This document shows positions 26,428-33,966 of a DNA stretch of 64,000 nt, one piece after another. Below the pieces are notes generated by a model that had not been told where the DNA came from, ran no database searches, and saw nothing but the letters and a program-made list of their open reading frames with translations. The translations under genes were made by a program, and so were the position numbers. Numbering within the stretch: position 1 is the first letter of the stretch; each line of letters begins with the position of its first letter. Source of the stretch: Mesonia algae (GTDB taxonomy: Bacteria; Bacteroidota; Bacteroidia; Flavobacteriales; Flavobacteriaceae); the NCBI RefSeq assembly GCF_003253545.1, contig NZ_QKYV01000001.1, positions 204,484 to 268,483 on the forward strand, written 5' to 3'.

Positions 26428-27164
26428 TTAGTTGTATTAAATTCCAAAATATGGTTTAATCCCTTCAACAGAAAATTGTAGGGCGCAAATATGCTATTTT
26501 TTACTTTCTTAGACAACAGTTGACTATCACCTCCTGTTAAAATAACTGTTAAATCTTGATATTGAAGTTTATACCGATCTATAAAACCGTCTATTTCCAT
26601 AACAGTTCCCATCACGGCTCCAATTTCTAAATTTTCTTGTGTCGTAGTTCCTGTAATATTAACATTGATTTTTTCATTTATAGAGACTAACGGTAATTTT
26701 GAGGTAAAATTATGCATTGCCTGTAAGCGCATATTTATACCTGGCGAAATAATCCCTCCTAAATATTCTTTCTTTTTTGTCACTATATCATATGTAATAC
26801 AAGTTCCTGCATCTATAATTAATACATCCTTGTCAAGGAATTCTTTTACAGCACCAACGACAAGCGCTATTCTATCTATTCCTAAACTATGAGGTGTTTT
26901 ATATAAATTACGAAAGGGAACGGGAGTTGTTGCAGATAATTCAAACACTTGGATATGTTTAGGCACCTCTTCCAAAAGGATCTTAACATCTTTAGAGACC
27001 GAAGAAATTATTAAATTACTAGTTTGAGGGTGCTCCTTTAAAATATTTTTTAATTTTTCTGAAAAATTTTCCAGTGTACATGTTTTAAAATAAATCTCCT
27101 CACCATGCTCAAAAACAGCTACTTTCGCTAAAGTATTCCCAATATCTATTGTAAGATTTCCCAC
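26424..27164 (-). CDS. coaX: Type III pantothenate kinase
   Basis: A 246-residue cytosolic enzyme of the ASKHA fold that phosphorylates pantothenate, the first step of coenzyme A synthesis. Seen: LTIDIGNTLAKVAVF (phosphate loop 1), SLGIDRIALVVGA (with the catalytic aspartate) and LIIDAGTCITYDIV. Length is normal. The start codon is GTG at 27164, since no ATG lies upstream in frame before the promoter. A TAAATTTG box on the minus strand at 27187-27194 would give a leader of about 20 bases. coaX is the first gene of the leftward envelope operon, an arrangement frequently seen in flavobacteria. Confidence 0.95.
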   Translation of the reverse strand: MGNLTIDIGNTLAKVAVFEHGEEIYFKTCTLENFSEKLKNILKEHPQTSNLIISSVSKDVKILLEEVPKHIQVFELSATTPVPFRNLYKTPHSLGIDRIALVVGAVKEFLDKDVLIIDAGTCITYDIVTKKKEYLGGIISPGINMRLQAMHNFTSKLPLVSINEKINVNITGTTTQENLEIGAVMGTVMEIDGFIDRYKLQYQDLTVILTGGDSQLLSKKVKNSIFAPYNFLLKGLNHILEFNTTK

Positions 27165-27186
27165 TTTTATTTAAATTTAATGAATA

Positions 27187-27194
27187 CAAATTTA
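27187..27194 (-). promoter_or_regulatory. -7 promoter box (TAAATTTG) of the coaX operon
   Basis: On the minus strand TAAATTTG fits TAnnTTTG exactly, and lies about 22 bases before the coaX GTG start. No TTG at the ideal upstream distance is visible. It lies within 20 bases of the oppositely directed tRNA-Phe promoter. Confidence 0.4.
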
Positions 27195-27211
27195 CTTTTT
27201 TTATTAAATTA

Positions 27212-27243
27212 TTTGGCAGATATGAAAAATGAATATATATTTG
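27212..27243 (+). promoter_or_regulatory. Promoter of tRNA-Phe (TTTG-N20-TATATTTG)
   Basis: TTTG at 27212-27215 and TATATTTG at 27236-27243 are 20 bases apart, matching the primary sigma factor promoter of Bacteroidota. Transcription should start near 27247, about 15 bases before the tRNA. Confidence 0.8.
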
Positions 27244-27261
27244 CCACCGCTTACAAGCACT

Positions 27262-27334
27262 GGTGCCTTAGCTCAGTTGGTAGAGCAAAGGACTGAAAAT
27301 CCTTGTGTCCCTGGTTCGATTCCTGGAGGCACCA
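27262..27334 (+). tRNA. tRNA-Phe (anticodon GAA)
   Basis: A complete 73-base cloverleaf. Acceptor stem GGTGCCT/AGGCACC, D arm GCTC...GAGC, anticodon stem AAGGA/TCCTT with loop CTGAAAA (anticodon GAA at 27295-27297), T arm with TTCGATT, and discriminator A at 27334. The genome continues CCG rather than CCA, so the final A of the CCA end must be added after transcription. A consensus promoter precedes it and an intrinsic terminator follows directly. Confidence 0.98.
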
Positions 27335-27338
27335 CCGC

Positions 27339-27368
27339 AAAACCTCGATCTTCCGATCGGGGTTTTTT
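27339..27368 (+). terminator. Intrinsic terminator of tRNA-Phe
   Basis: AAAACCTCGATC and GATCGGGGTTTT pair around a TTCC loop (one G-T pair), followed by further T residues. It begins 5 bases after the tRNA end. Confidence 0.88.
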
Positions 27369-27455
27369 GTTTTATACAAGTTAAAACCTCTTAAAATTCC
27401 GCTAAGATTTAAGGCTTTTTCAGTATTCAAAATTACTTTTTAGTAAATTGAGTTT

Positions 27456-28478
27456 ATGAAAATACCCTTACTAGTTTTTAACGATAAAGGCATTTATTGC
27501 CAAGCTGCAGATGTGTATTTAGACCCGTGGAAACCGGTCAAAAAAGCCATTATCTCTCACGGTCACGCAGATCATTCTCGATGGGGACATCAGCAATACA
27601 TTACCCATTATAGTAACGTTGCTATTATCAAACATCGGTTAGGAGATATAACCGTGGCTGGTAAAGAATGGAATGAAGCATTTACGATTAATGGAGTAAA
27701 ATTTTCTCTCCATCCAGCAGGGCATATTATCGGTTCTTCGCAAATTAGAGTAGAATACAAAGGGGAAGTGTGGGTTTTTACTGGAGATTATAAAACAGAG
27801 GATGATGGTTTGGCTGTACCTTATGAAGTAGTAAAATGTCACACATTTATTACAGAATGCACATTTGGACTCCCTGCTTTTAAATGGGTACCTCAAGAGC
27901 AAGTTTTTAACGATATTAATACGTGGTGGCAGCAAAATAGAGATGACGGTAAAACATCCGTTTTATTTGGTTATTCTTTAGGAAAAGCACAACGTATTTT
28001 AAAACATTTAGACACTTCTATTGGTCAAATTTATACCCACGGTGCAGTAGAAAATATGACAGAGGTAATTCGAAGCATCGCAGACTTACCACCAACACAT
28101 AAAATTACGAGAGATACCAAAAAAGAAGAGATAAAAGGGAATATAGTAATTGCTCCGCCAAGCGCACACGGTTCAACTTGGATAAAAAAAATGGTTCCTT
28201 ATGTTACCGCATCTGCCAGTGGCTGGATGACTTTTAGAGGTGCTCGTCGTCGTAGAGCAATAGATAAAGGTTTTGTGCTTTCCGATCATTGTGATTGGCA
28301 AGGTTTGCTTAATTCTATTAAAGCAACGGGAGCCGAAAAAATAATATGTACACACGGTTATACCGATATATTTTCACGCTTTTTAGCTGAACAAGGTTAT
28401 GATGCGAAAACCGAACAAACTCAATATGAAGAGGAAAACGCAGAAGAAGTTTCTAAAGAAAAAGAAGAAAACGGATGA
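27456..28478 (+). CDS. Ligase-associated DNA damage response exonuclease (MBL fold)
   Basis: A 340-residue metallo-beta-lactamase/beta-CASP nuclease related to SNM1/Artemis. Seen: the metal motif ISHGHADHSRWG near the N-terminus, HPAGHIIGSSQIRVE, FTGDYKTEDDG, and a late VLSDHCDWQGLLNSI. Members with this gene neighbourhood are predicted to process DNA ends for the adjacent ligase. The protein ends in an acidic, glutamate-rich tail. Its stop overlaps the ligase start by 4 bases (ATGA). It is the first gene of the repair operon, 88 bases after the tRNA-Phe terminator. Confidence 0.95.
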   Translation: MKIPLLVFNDKGIYCQAADVYLDPWKPVKKAIISHGHADHSRWGHQQYITHYSNVAIIKHRLGDITVAGKEWNEAFTINGVKFSLHPAGHIIGSSQIRVEYKGEVWVFTGDYKTEDDGLAVPYEVVKCHTFITECTFGLPAFKWVPQEQVFNDINTWWQQNRDDGKTSVLFGYSLGKAQRILKHLDTSIGQIYTHGAVENMTEVIRSIADLPPTHKITRDTKKEEIKGNIVIAPPSAHGSTWIKKMVPYVTASASGWMTFRGARRRRAIDKGFVLSDHCDWQGLLNSIKATGAEKIICTHGYTDIFSRFLAEQGYDAKTEQTQYEEENAEEVSKEKEENG

Positions 28479-30070
28479 AACAATTTGCAGAACTCATAAG
28501 AACCTTAGATAGCACCAATAAAACCACACTTAAAGTGGAAGCGCTTGCTCATTATTTGAAAACAGCTTCAGATAAAGATAAAGTATGGACTATTGCCATA
28601 CTTTCTCACCGGCGTCCGCCAAGACCGGTAAATACAACATTAATGAGAAATTGGGCATCAGAATTTTCAAAAATTCCGCTTTGGCTTTTTGAAGAATCCT
28701 ACCATATTGTAGGAGATTTAGCCGAAACGATTGCATTGGTTATTCCGCCTTCAGAAGAAATTTCAGAAAAAAGTTTATATCAGTTTTTACAAGAAATTAT
28801 AGAATTAAAGCCGCGTTCGGAAGAAGAAAAGAAAGAATATTTGAAAGAGAATTGGTTCAGCTTAAATTATTATGAGCGTTTTGTATTTACCAAGTTAATT
28901 ACAGGTAGTTTTAGAATAGGCGTGAGTCAAAAATTAATGACTAGAGCTTTATCAAAAGCTACCGATATAGATGAGGATATTCTCGCTTACAAACTTATGG
29001 GTAATTGGGATCCTGCAACCACAACGTTTAACGATTTAATACTCGAAGAAAAGCCAGAAGATTTTCTTTCTAAACCTTATCCTTTTTATCTCGCTTATGC
29101 TATTGAAGATAAGCCAGAAAGTTTAGGTAGTGTCAAAGAATGGGCGGCAGAACATAAATGGGACGGTATTAGATCTCAGGTCATTATTAGAAATAGCGAG
29201 CTTTTTGTGTGGAGTCGTGGGGAAGAATTGGTAACCGATAAATACCCCGAATTTGAAAAGTTTATTGATATAATTCCTGATGGAACGGTTATCGACGGAG
29301 AAATTTTGCCTTTCCCAGAAAATGAAATAGGTACGTTTAAAGATTTGCAAACCAGAATAGGTCGAAAAAATATCACTAAAAAATTACTAGAAAAAACACC
29401 TGTTATTCTAAAAGCTTATGATGTTTTAGAATGGAAGGGAGAAGATATACGAGAAAAACCATACCGCGAACGCCGAAATATCTTAGAAAAGCTTTATGCT
29501 GAAGTAGCTTCGGAAAAAATACCGTTGCATTTGTCTAAAACTATTTCATTTGAAAATTGGGAAGAAGCCACAAAAGAAAGAGAACGCTCTAGGGAAGTAA
29601 AATCTGAAGGGTTAATGTTGAAGCGTTGGGATTCTCCCTATTTGGTAGGCAGAAAAAAAGGCGATTGGTGGAAATGGAAAGTAGATCCGTTAACCATAGA
29701 TGCTGTTCTAACTTACGCCATGCGTGGCCACGGAAGACGTAGTAATTTATTTACAGATTATACTTTTGGGCTGTGGGATGAAAGTAAAGAAGAACTGGTC
29801 ACCTTTGCTAAAGCCTATTCCGGTTTAACCGATGCAGAATTCCGTAAAGTAGATGCTTGGATCAAGAGAAATACTTTAGAACGCTATGGTCCTGTGAGAA
29901 GCGTGACACCACATCACGTATTTGAAATTGCCTTTGAAGGTATTGCCGAATCAAAACGTCATAAAAGCGGAGTAGCCACGCGTTTCCCTAGAATTTTGCG
30001 TTGGCGACAAGATAAAAAGATAGAAGACGCTAATACGTTAGAAGATTTAAAAGCTTTAATTCCTAAATAA
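28475..30070 (+). CDS. ATP-dependent DNA ligase (repair-associated)
   Basis: A 531-residue ligase that seals nicks with ATP, distinct from the NAD-dependent LigA. A helical DNA-binding N-terminal domain (about 1-200) is followed by the nucleotidyltransferase core, with adenylation motif EHKWDGIRSQ (Lys228), motif III ELFVWSRGEELVTDKYPEF, motif IV GTVIDGEIL, and motif V SEGLMLKRWDSPYLVGRKKGDWWKWK. An OB-fold C-terminal domain ends the protein. The length and the gene neighbours identify the ligase-associated DNA damage response cluster. The helicase gene begins one base after its stop. Confidence 0.97.
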   Translation: MKQFAELIRTLDSTNKTTLKVEALAHYLKTASDKDKVWTIAILSHRRPPRPVNTTLMRNWASEFSKIPLWLFEESYHIVGDLAETIALVIPPSEEISEKSLYQFLQEIIELKPRSEEEKKEYLKENWFSLNYYERFVFTKLITGSFRIGVSQKLMTRALSKATDIDEDILAYKLMGNWDPATTTFNDLILEEKPEDFLSKPYPFYLAYAIEDKPESLGSVKEWAAEHKWDGIRSQVIIRNSELFVWSRGEELVTDKYPEFEKFIDIIPDGTVIDGEILPFPENEIGTFKDLQTRIGRKNITKKLLEKTPVILKAYDVLEWKGEDIREKPYRERRNILEKLYAEVASEKIPLHLSKTISFENWEEATKERERSREVKSEGLMLKRWDSPYLVGRKKGDWWKWKVDPLTIDAVLTYAMRGHGRRSNLFTDYTFGLWDESKEELVTFAKAYSGLTDAEFRKVDAWIKRNTLERYGPVRSVTPHHVFEIAFEGIAESKRHKSGVATRFPRILRWRQDKKIEDANTLEDLKALIPK

Positions 30071-30071
30071 T

Positions 30072-32558
30072 ATGGAAAATAAGCTGAGTACTAAGAAACA
30101 ACTTCTAACAGTTGCCGAAGATTGGTTTTTAGAACAAGAATGGAAACCTTTTACTTTTCAAAAACAAACTTGGAAAGCTTTTTTGTCTGGAAAAAACGGA
30201 TTGTTAAACGCGCCTACAGGAAGCGGAAAAACTTACGCCCTTTGGGTACCAATTGCTCTAGAAATATTAAAAGAAAAGCAAAAAGCTAAACAGAAAAAAA
30301 AAGGTTTAAGAGCTTTATGGATTACTCCTCTTAGAGCACTTTCTGTAGAAATTTCTCAAGCAGCAACTCGGTTTTGTCAAGATATCGATCCAACGATTAC
30401 TGTAGGGATTAGAACGGGAGATACTTCACAAAAAGAACGAGCGGCACAAAAGAGAAATATGCCAGACTTGCTAATCACCACCCCAGAAAGTTTACAGCTA
30501 TTGCTTTCTTCAAAAAAATATGATCATCTTTTTCACAATTTAAACGCGGTCGTTATTGACGAGTGGCACGAACTTTTAGGTACCAAGCGAGGTGTTCAAA
30601 TGGAGCTTGCACTATCCCGATTAAAAACTGTATCTAAAAATCTAAAAATTTGGGGTATTTCTGCTACGATAGGTAATTTAAATCAAGCGAAAGATGTTTT
30701 ATTAGGACCTGCGGGTAAATCAAATGAGAATTCTGTTTTAGTAAAAGCGAAGCTGAAGAAAAAAATTCAAGTGGAATCTATCATTCCTGAAAAGATGGAA
30801 AAATTCCCTTGGCGAGGTCATTTAGGTTTACACCTCTTAGATGAAGTCGTGCCAATCATTAAAAAATCTAAAACCACTTTAATTTTTACCAATACTCGAT
30901 CTCAATGTGAATTGTGGTTTCAGAAGTTAATGGAAAAGTATCCAGAGTTTGCAGGCGAAGTTGCGATGCATCACGGGAGTATTAACAAAGAAACTCGACT
31001 ATGGGTAGAGCAAGCCATTAGAAATGAGAACTTAAAAGCAGTAGTTTGTACATCGAGTTTAGATTTAGGAGTAGATTTTGCTCCTGTAGAAACTATTATT
31101 CAAATTGGCGGACCAAAAGGTGTGGCTCGGTTCTTACAACGAGCAGGAAGAAGTGGTCACCAACCAGGAAAAGTAAGTGTAATTCATTTTCTGCCCACGC
31201 ACGCTATGGAATTAATTGAAGCTGCCGCTCTTCAAAAAGCAGCAAAAAATACCGTAGTAGAAGATAGGGTTCCATATTTACAAAGTTTTGATGTATTGGT
31301 ACAATACCTCACCACCTTAGCAGTATCTGAGGGGTTTTATCCGCAAGAAATTTATCCTGAAATTAAATCTACGTTTTGTTTTCAAGCACTCACTCAAAAA
31401 CAATGGAAATGGTGTTTAAGTTTTATTACCACTGGAGGAGAAAGTTTAAAAACTTATGATGAATATAAAAAAGTAGAAATAGAAGAAGATGGCAAATTTA
31501 AAGTGAACCATAGAGGAATAGCAATGCGCCACCGTTTGCAAATAGGAACTATTGTAAGTGACGCGGTATTAAGTGTAAAGTACATCAAAGGAGGATATAT
31601 AGGTACGATTGAAGAGTTTTTTGTTTCAAAATTAAAACCTGGTGATGTATTTACTTTTGCAGGAAGAAATTTAGAACTGGTCCGTATCAAGGGAATGCAA
31701 GTACAAGTAAGAAAATCTAAACAAAAAACAGCAAAGGTACCCAGTTGGATGGGCGGCAGGATGACCTTTTCTGCTCAAATGAGTGAACTGCTTCGAGAAG
31801 AATTATATGATGCGGCAGAAAGTGTTCATCAAACAAATGCTAAGAAATCGAAGGAGTTAAAAGCCTTAGAGCCTATTCTAAAAAGACAACTTAAAGAATC
31901 CATCATTCCTAAACAACATCAATTTCTAATAGAAACCTTTAAAACCAGAGAAGGTTATCACGCAGTATTTTATCCCTTTGAAGGTAGATTTGTACACGAA
32001 GCTTTGGGCAGTCTGTTGGCATATCGCATAAGTTTATTGTCTCCTATTTCTTTTAGTATTGCGTTTAATGATTATGGTTTTGAGCTATTATCAGACCAAG
32101 AAATCGATATGCAACAAGTGCTAGATAACAATTTATTTTCGGCTGATTTTTTGATGGATGATCTTTACAAAAGCTTGAATGCTACCGAAATGGCTCGCCG
32201 AAAATTTCGTGATATTGCCGTTATTGCAGGTTTGGTATTTACCGGCTACCCCAATAAATTAGTTAAAAGCAAACATTTACAATCGAGTTCTCAATTACTA
32301 TTTGATGTTTTTAGAGACTACGAACCTCACAATCTTTTATTTCAGCAAGCGTTTACAGAAACTTTTGAACATCAATTAGAAGAAGGAAGGTTGAGGTTAG
32401 CTCTAGAAAGAATAAATCATCAAAATATTATTTGGAAAAACTGCGATAAACCCACACCATTCTCTTTTCCTATTATTACCGATAGATTACGAGAAAAGCT
32501 TTCTTCAGAAAAATTAGAAGATCGTATTCAGCGTATGCTAAAACAATTAGAAAAATAA
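30072..32558 (+). CDS. Ligase-associated DEXH box helicase (Lhr-like)
   Basis: An 828-residue superfamily 2 helicase. Seen: Walker A NAPTGSGKTYAL (Lys53), motif Ia WITPLRALSVEI, the DEXH box VIDEWHELLG, motif III WGISATIGN, motif V VCTSSLDLGVDFAPV and motif VI FLQRAGRSGHQPG. The Lhr-type winged-helix and beta-sheet C-terminal part (about 430-828) is present but shorter than in full Lhr. Such helicases run 3'-5' and are thought to unwind or remodel damaged DNA for the ligase and nucleases in the same operon. A structured repeat and a lipoprotein gene separate it from the pdeM partner. Confidence 0.96.
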   Translation: MENKLSTKKQLLTVAEDWFLEQEWKPFTFQKQTWKAFLSGKNGLLNAPTGSGKTYALWVPIALEILKEKQKAKQKKKGLRALWITPLRALSVEISQAATRFCQDIDPTITVGIRTGDTSQKERAAQKRNMPDLLITTPESLQLLLSSKKYDHLFHNLNAVVIDEWHELLGTKRGVQMELALSRLKTVSKNLKIWGISATIGNLNQAKDVLLGPAGKSNENSVLVKAKLKKKIQVESIIPEKMEKFPWRGHLGLHLLDEVVPIIKKSKTTLIFTNTRSQCELWFQKLMEKYPEFAGEVAMHHGSINKETRLWVEQAIRNENLKAVVCTSSLDLGVDFAPVETIIQIGGPKGVARFLQRAGRSGHQPGKVSVIHFLPTHAMELIEAAALQKAAKNTVVEDRVPYLQSFDVLVQYLTTLAVSEGFYPQEIYPEIKSTFCFQALTQKQWKWCLSFITTGGESLKTYDEYKKVEIEEDGKFKVNHRGIAMRHRLQIGTIVSDAVLSVKYIKGGYIGTIEEFFVSKLKPGDVFTFAGRNLELVRIKGMQVQVRKSKQKTAKVPSWMGGRMTFSAQMSELLREELYDAAESVHQTNAKKSKELKALEPILKRQLKESIIPKQHQFLIETFKTREGYHAVFYPFEGRFVHEALGSLLAYRISLLSPISFSIAFNDYGFELLSDQEIDMQQVLDNNLFSADFLMDDLYKSLNATEMARRKFRDIAVIAGLVFTGYPNKLVKSKHLQSSSQLLFDVFRDYEPHNLLFQQAFTETFEHQLEEGRLRLALERINHQNIIWKNCDKPTPFSFPIITDRLREKLSSEKLEDRIQRMLKQLEK

Positions 32559-32561
32559 TTT

Positions 32562-32659
32562 GGGCGTTACCCTAAAGGGTCAGGCTATACGTTTCAATTC
32601 CTCGTAAGTTGACGCTATCGCTTCTACTTACTGCGGGATTTCTCTTCTATCCTTAACGC
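32562..32659 (+). repeat. Structured intergenic repeat with inverted ends (GCGTTA/TAACGC)
   Basis: A 98-base element starts right after the helicase stop. Its ends are inverted copies (GCGTTA at 32564-32569, TAACGC at 32654-32659). Inside are a small hairpin ACCC-TAAA-GGGT (32569-32580), the string GGGTCAGGCTAT, and a second inverted pair GTAAGT/ACTTAC (32604-32609 and 32626-32631). From memory, elements reading GGGCGTT...GGGTCGGGCT...TATCCCTAACGC are spread between genes in many flavobacterial genomes. This copy seems slightly degenerate. It is the only copy I see in this window. Function is unknown: a REP-like element or a structured RNA. Confidence 0.7.
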
Positions 32660-32726
32660 AAAAAGTGTGTTAAATCAGTATTTATTCAAAGTTCAAAATA
32701 TTACCTTAGAATCTTAATTCATAACA

Positions 32727-33182
32727 ATGAAAAAACTTCTCTGTATAAGTCTTACACTTATTTTATTTAGCTGTAATTCTGCCCAAAAACCAATAGAAAT
32801 TTCTCTGAAAAAAATTTCACAAGGCAACCTTTATGGTAATGGACAAGAACAGATTGATGAACAACAAATGGTAATTACTTCTCAAGAAGATTGGATAAAT
32901 CTCAAAAAGAAGATAATTTCTACAGGTAATTCTTCTAATGATTTGCCTAACCTTTCAATAGATTTTAAAGAAAGAATATTGATTGTTCTTTTTGATAAAC
33001 AACAAACCACCGGCGGACATTCTATTGAGATTGTAGAAAGTGAACAAACTCCAGATAAAATCATTTTTAAATACAGAAAATCACATCCAGAGGGTATGGC
33101 TACAAGCGTAATGACGCAACCTTATTATTTAGCTAGCATTATTAAAACAAATCGAGAAATTATTTTTGAAGAAATCAAATAA
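32727..33182 (+). CDS. Lipoprotein with a PrcB-type C-terminal domain
   Basis: A 151-residue protein with lipobox LFSC at about residues 13-16, so it should sit in the envelope. The centre and end read FKERILIVLFDKQQTTGGHSIEIV...YYLASIIKTNREIIFEEI. This matches the PrcB_C pattern (TGG-x-S-hydrophobic motif followed by beta strands) found in the PrcB subunit of the Treponema dentilisin protease complex and in many uncharacterised lipoproteins. It lies between the repair helicase and pdeM, both cytosolic, so its position is odd. Its TAA stop and the pdeM start share one frame with only TCC between them. Confidence 0.8.
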   Translation: MKKLLCISLTLILFSCNSAQKPIEISLKKISQGNLYGNGQEQIDEQQMVITSQEDWINLKKKIISTGNSSNDLPNLSIDFKERILIVLFDKQQTTGGHSIEIVESEQTPDKIIFKYRKSHPEGMATSVMTQPYYLASIIKTNREIIFEEIK

Positions 33183-33185
33183 TCC

Positions 33186-33815
33186 TTGAATATAAATATC
33201 TTACATAATCACTTTCATTTTACGTGTCACGGCGTTGCTTATTGGGAGGATCAAAAAGCATTACTCATTGCCGATGTTCATCTAGGAAAAATCTCTCATT
33301 TTAGAAAATACGGAAGTGCAGTTCCTCAAAGTGCTATTCAAAAAAATTTCGATAGATTAGATGAAGCGGTAAAAGAATTTCAGCCGCAAAAAATTATTTT
33401 TCTGGGAGATCTTTTTCATAGCGCTTTAAATATGGAATGGAATTTATTTGAAAGTTGGGTAAAATTCCAGTCAGCTGAAATCATATTAATTACAGGAAAC
33501 CATGATATTATTTCTCCGCTTCGTTTTGAAAAAATTGGAGTTGAAGTAGTACCAGAACTTCATATGGGAAGATTTCGGTTAACGCACCACCCAGAAAAAA
33601 AAGAAGGCGCTTTTAATATTTGCGGACATATACATCCTGGTTATCGATTATCTGGAATGGGAAAACAACATTTAAAATTAAAGTGTTTCTTCCAAAGTCA
33701 AAACCAACTCATACTACCTGCTTTTGGGGAATTTACAGGAGTATATGTAATGAAACCTAATGAAAATGAAAAAGTGTACGTTTGTACAAACACTAATGTA
33801 ATTCAGGTTGCTTAA
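33186..33815 (+). CDS. pdeM: Ligase-associated DNA damage response endonuclease PdeM
   Basis: A 209-residue calcineurin-like metallophosphoesterase. Metal-binding motifs in order: IADVHLGK (Asp30, His32), FLGDLFHS, ITGNHD, TLTHHPE-like LTHHPEKK, and GHIHPG. PdeM is the endonuclease component of the ligase-associated repair cluster. The start is TTG at 33186, because a stop lies two codons upstream in the same frame and the family N-terminus aligns from MNINILHN. It follows the PrcB-like lipoprotein gene after 3 bases and may be translated by coupling. It ends the repair operon. Confidence 0.95.
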   Translation: MNINILHNHFHFTCHGVAYWEDQKALLIADVHLGKISHFRKYGSAVPQSAIQKNFDRLDEAVKEFQPQKIIFLGDLFHSALNMEWNLFESWVKFQSAEIILITGNHDIISPLRFEKIGVEVVPELHMGRFRLTHHPEKKEGAFNICGHIHPGYRLSGMGKQHLKLKCFFQSQNQLILPAFGEFTGVYVMKPNENEKVYVCTNTNVIQVA

Positions 33816-33819
33816 AACT

Positions 33820-33930
33820 TTAACTTACTACTAACGTGGGTTTAATCAGCTCTTTAGTAAATTCGAGTGAAACTTCGTCACCCTCAAATTGTTTTTTGTT
33901 AATATCTAGAAGAATGAGAAAGAGATCTTA
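33820..33930 (-). pseudogene. Possible remnant of a gene C-terminus
   Basis: Read leftward, 35 codons between two stop codons translate to a protein-like sequence containing NKKQFEGDEVSLEFTK and ending ELIKPTLVVS. The mix of charged and hydrophobic residues looks like a real protein C-terminus, not random AT-rich DNA. There is no start codon or upstream body: the preceding codon is TAA at 33928-33930, and the next gene (TspO-related) lies on the other strand. The most likely reading is the leftover 3' end of a deleted gene. A chance open frame cannot be excluded at this length. Confidence 0.45.
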
Positions 33931-33966
33931 GATCAAGTTTAAAATGACGAATAAAGACATTCAATT

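Noticed and set aside
33180..33188. Possible frameshift or read-through fusion of the PrcB-like lipoprotein and pdeM, since both share one frame
   Set aside because: Only a TAA and TCC separate them, but both proteins are complete by family length and PdeM homologues stand alone, so this is two genes.
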